A stretch of 64,000 nt of DNA. Origin: Variovorax dokdonensis (lineage in GTDB: Bacteria; Pseudomonadota; Gammaproteobacteria; Burkholderiales; Burkholderiaceae_C). The position numbers and the translations under genes are program-made. The notes below the pieces were generated by a model. The model was not told where the DNA came from. It saw only the letters and a list, made by a program, of their open reading frames with translations, and did no database searches. Of the stretch, positions 62,537 to 64,000 are shown one piece after another (the stretch's first letter is position 1; the number at the start of each line of letters is the position of its first letter). The stretch is from positions 186,001-250,000 of the forward strand of contig NZ_JASZYV010000002.1 of the NCBI RefSeq assembly GCF_030316895.1, given 5' to 3'.

Positions 62537-63373
62537 GTGCACATCGACGGCCGCACCGAGGTGATTGCGCACCTCGGCTACCCCACCCACGCCTTCAAGG
62601 CGCCGATGATCTACAACCCGTACTTCGAGGCGGAGGGGATCAACGCGGTGGTGGTGCCGTTCGCCTGCCGGGCGGAGCACTTCGCCGACACGCTGCCCAC
62701 CCTGTTCCGGATGGACAACGTGCGCGGCGCGCTCATCACCATGCCGCACAAGGTGAGCGTGGTCGGCCTGCTGGACGAGGTCACGCCCACCGTGCGCGTG
62801 GCAGGCGCCTGCAACGCCGTCAAGCGCCTGCCGGACGGACGACTGGCGGGCGACCAGTTCGATGGCGCCGGCTTCGTGCGCGGCCTGCAGCGCAAGGGCA
62901 TGGACTTGACGCGCACGCGCGGCCTGGTGGTGGGTTCGGGCGGGGTGGGCTGCGCCATTGCAGCATCGCTGGCGCTGGCTGGCATTGCGGAGATCGCGTT
63001 GTTCGACGTGAATACCGCGTCTGCCGAAGCTCTGGCCGCACGTTTGCGCACTGAATATCCAAGGCTGCCGGTTGGCACCGGAAGCGCCGATCCGCACGGC
63101 TTCGGCCTGGTGGTCAATGCCACGCCCCTGGGCATGAACGCCGACGATCCGCTGCCCTTCGATGTCGACCGCCTGCAGAGCGGAACGATGGTCGGCGAGG
63201 TCGTCATGCGCAGTGAGACCACCGCGCTCCTGGCCGCCGCACAGGCGCGCGGCTGCAAGGTGCAAGTGGGCACCGACATGCTGTTCGAGATGATTCCGGC
63301 GTACCTCGAGTTCTTCGGCCTGCCGAGCACGACGGCCGAGCGGCTGCGGGGGCTGGCGCGGCTGCAGTATTGA
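62537..63373 (+). CDS. Shikimate dehydrogenase-family protein lacking the substrate-binding serines
   Basis: A 278-residue AroE-like dehydrogenase starting at a GTG after AGGGAG. The Rossmann motif is VVGSGGVGCAIAASLALAG near residue 133, followed by FDVN, whose acidic residue favours NAD(H) over NADP(H). The catalytic lysine (ITMPHKVSV), asparagine (GACNAV) and aspartate (GDQFDGAGF) are kept. However, the AroE S-x-S that holds the shikimate carboxylate (in GNPIAHSKSP of the E. coli enzyme) reads GYPTHAFKAP here, with F and A in place of both serines. A modified substrate such as a quinate derivative or an unrelated hydroxy acid is therefore likely. Confidence 0.85.
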   Translation: MHIDGRTEVIAHLGYPTHAFKAPMIYNPYFEAEGINAVVVPFACRAEHFADTLPTLFRMDNVRGALITMPHKVSVVGLLDEVTPTVRVAGACNAVKRLPDGRLAGDQFDGAGFVRGLQRKGMDLTRTRGLVVGSGGVGCAIAASLALAGIAEIALFDVNTASAEALAARLRTEYPRLPVGTGSADPHGFGLVVNATPLGMNADDPLPFDVDRLQSGTMVGEVVMRSETTALLAAAQARGCKVQVGTDMLFEMIPAYLEFFGLPSTTAERLRGLARLQY

Positions 63374-63476
63374 GTCGCCCGGCAGGCGGCGTGGGGCGCG
63401 CATAGCGTTCGTGACAGCGCCAGGTCGCTGGATTTGCTATGTTCGGAGGGTTTTCCCTAGCCGAATCCCCGCGCCC

Positions 63477-64000
63477 ATGACCAGCACGCCCACCCCCAAT
63501 CCCGATGCCGCCACCGCGGCCCGTCACGTCGCCGATCTGGTCGCATTGATGAAGCTCGAAGCCACTGGCGAAGACCGCTTTCGTGGCCAGAGCGAAAACA
63601 TCGGCACGCCGGCCGTGTTCGGCGGCCAGGTGCTGGCGCAGTCGCTGGTGGCGGCCAGCCTCACGGTGCCGGACGACCGCCCGGTGCATTCGATGCATGC
63701 CTACTTCCTGCTGCCAGGCCAGCATGCGCCCATCGACTACACCGTGCATCGCGCCCGCGATGGGCGCAGCTTTACCACGCGGCACGTGATCGCCAAGCAG
63801 GAAGGCCGCGAGATCTTCGAGATGGCGGCTTCGTTCCAGACACGCGACGAAGGCATCGACCACCAGGACGCGATGCCCGATGCGCCCGATCCGCTGTCGC
63901 AGCCCAGCGAACTGGAGCGCCGCATCGCCCTGGGCGATCGCGTGCCCGAGCAGTTCCGCTTTCGCGGGCTGATCTCGCCTGGCCTCGATGTGCGTGTCGT
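63477..64000 (+). CDS. tesB: Acyl-CoA thioesterase II (partial, cut by window edge)
   Basis: The first 174 residues of a TesB-type thioesterase, which hydrolyses acyl-CoA in the cytoplasm. The ATG at 63477 gives MTSTPTPNP, then the double hot-dog N-terminal half: FRGQSENIGTPAVFGGQVLAQSL, VHSMHAYFLLPGQHAPIDYTV and FEMAASFQTRDEG, all typical. It starts 103 bases after the dehydrogenase in the same direction. The second hot-dog domain with the catalytic aspartate/threonine/glutamine lies beyond the edge. Confidence 0.92.
   Translation, partial: MTSTPTPNPDAATAARHVADLVALMKLEATGEDRFRGQSENIGTPAVFGGQVLAQSLVAASLTVPDDRPVHSMHAYFLLPGQHAPIDYTVHRARDGRSFTTRHVIAKQEGREIFEMAASFQTRDEGIDHQDAMPDAPDPLSQPSELERRIALGDRVPEQFRFRGLISPGLDVRV

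Overview
The window is 64 kb of GC-rich chromosomal DNA that is almost wholly coding. The gene content points to Burkholderiales, family Comamonadaceae, with Variovorax or a close relative most likely: several solitary Bug/TctC-type binding proteins, TRAP transporters, IclR/LysR/GntR-controlled aromatic catabolism, and nirBD with an ANTAR regulator. The genus is an inference from gene style, because no rRNA or marker gene is present. I see no tRNA, rRNA, CRISPR array, prophage or insertion sequence.

Layout. 1-6.2 kb: housekeeping genes (partial secreted lipase-like lipoprotein, dacB, an EamA exporter, tsaB-rimI-uracil-DNA-glycosylase-like operon, pyrF). 6.3-13.3 kb: a tandem duplication of a DUF1800-DUF1501 pair. 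Each copy is preceded by the same sigma-54-type -24/-12 element and the same A-tract element, and the copies show a gene-conversion mosaic. 13.3-21.1 kb: Bug receptor, IclR, an MBL-fold protein, and a probable 3-hydroxyphenylacetate 6-hydroxylase (flavoprotein plus small DUF2783 partner) leading into hmgA and fahA, the homogentisate route. 21.2-28.3 kb: an RsbQ-like hydrolase with a PAS histidine kinase, a YihY membrane protein, a hot-dog thioesterase, MarR, and a tannase/feruloyl-esterase lipoprotein. 28.3-32.3 kb: gentisate pathway (LysR, fumarylpyruvate hydrolase, gentisate dioxygenase, Bug receptor).

32.3-44.2 kb: a 2-aminoethylphosphonate (AEP) island built as two divergent operons from one GntR-controlled intergenic region. 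The minus arm is GntR, phnA, phnY, an HD-domain protein and a FAD oxidase. The plus arm is a binding protein, ATPase, fused permease, phnW and an alanine racemase. Together they import AEP, transaminate it to phosphonoacetaldehyde, oxidise that to phosphonoacetate and hydrolyse it to acetate and phosphate. The racemase would handle the alanine made by PhnW.

44.7-52.4 kb: assimilatory nitrite reduction (nirB, nirD, a NIT-ANTAR antiterminator, a FocA/NirC-type channel, a PP2C-kinase fusion). Both nirB and nirC have near-perfect sigma-54 promoters. Each is followed at the predicted start site by a leader with two hexaloop hairpins, the second overlapping a terminator-like stem; this is the expected target of the ANTAR protein encoded between them. 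52.5-64 kb: Bug receptor with a FAD oxidoreductase, a glycine-rich lipoprotein, a transglutaminase-like protein, and a TRAP/aroQ/aroE-like set under IclR and TetR regulators that looks like uptake and use of quinate/shikimate-type compounds, then a partial tesB at the right edge.
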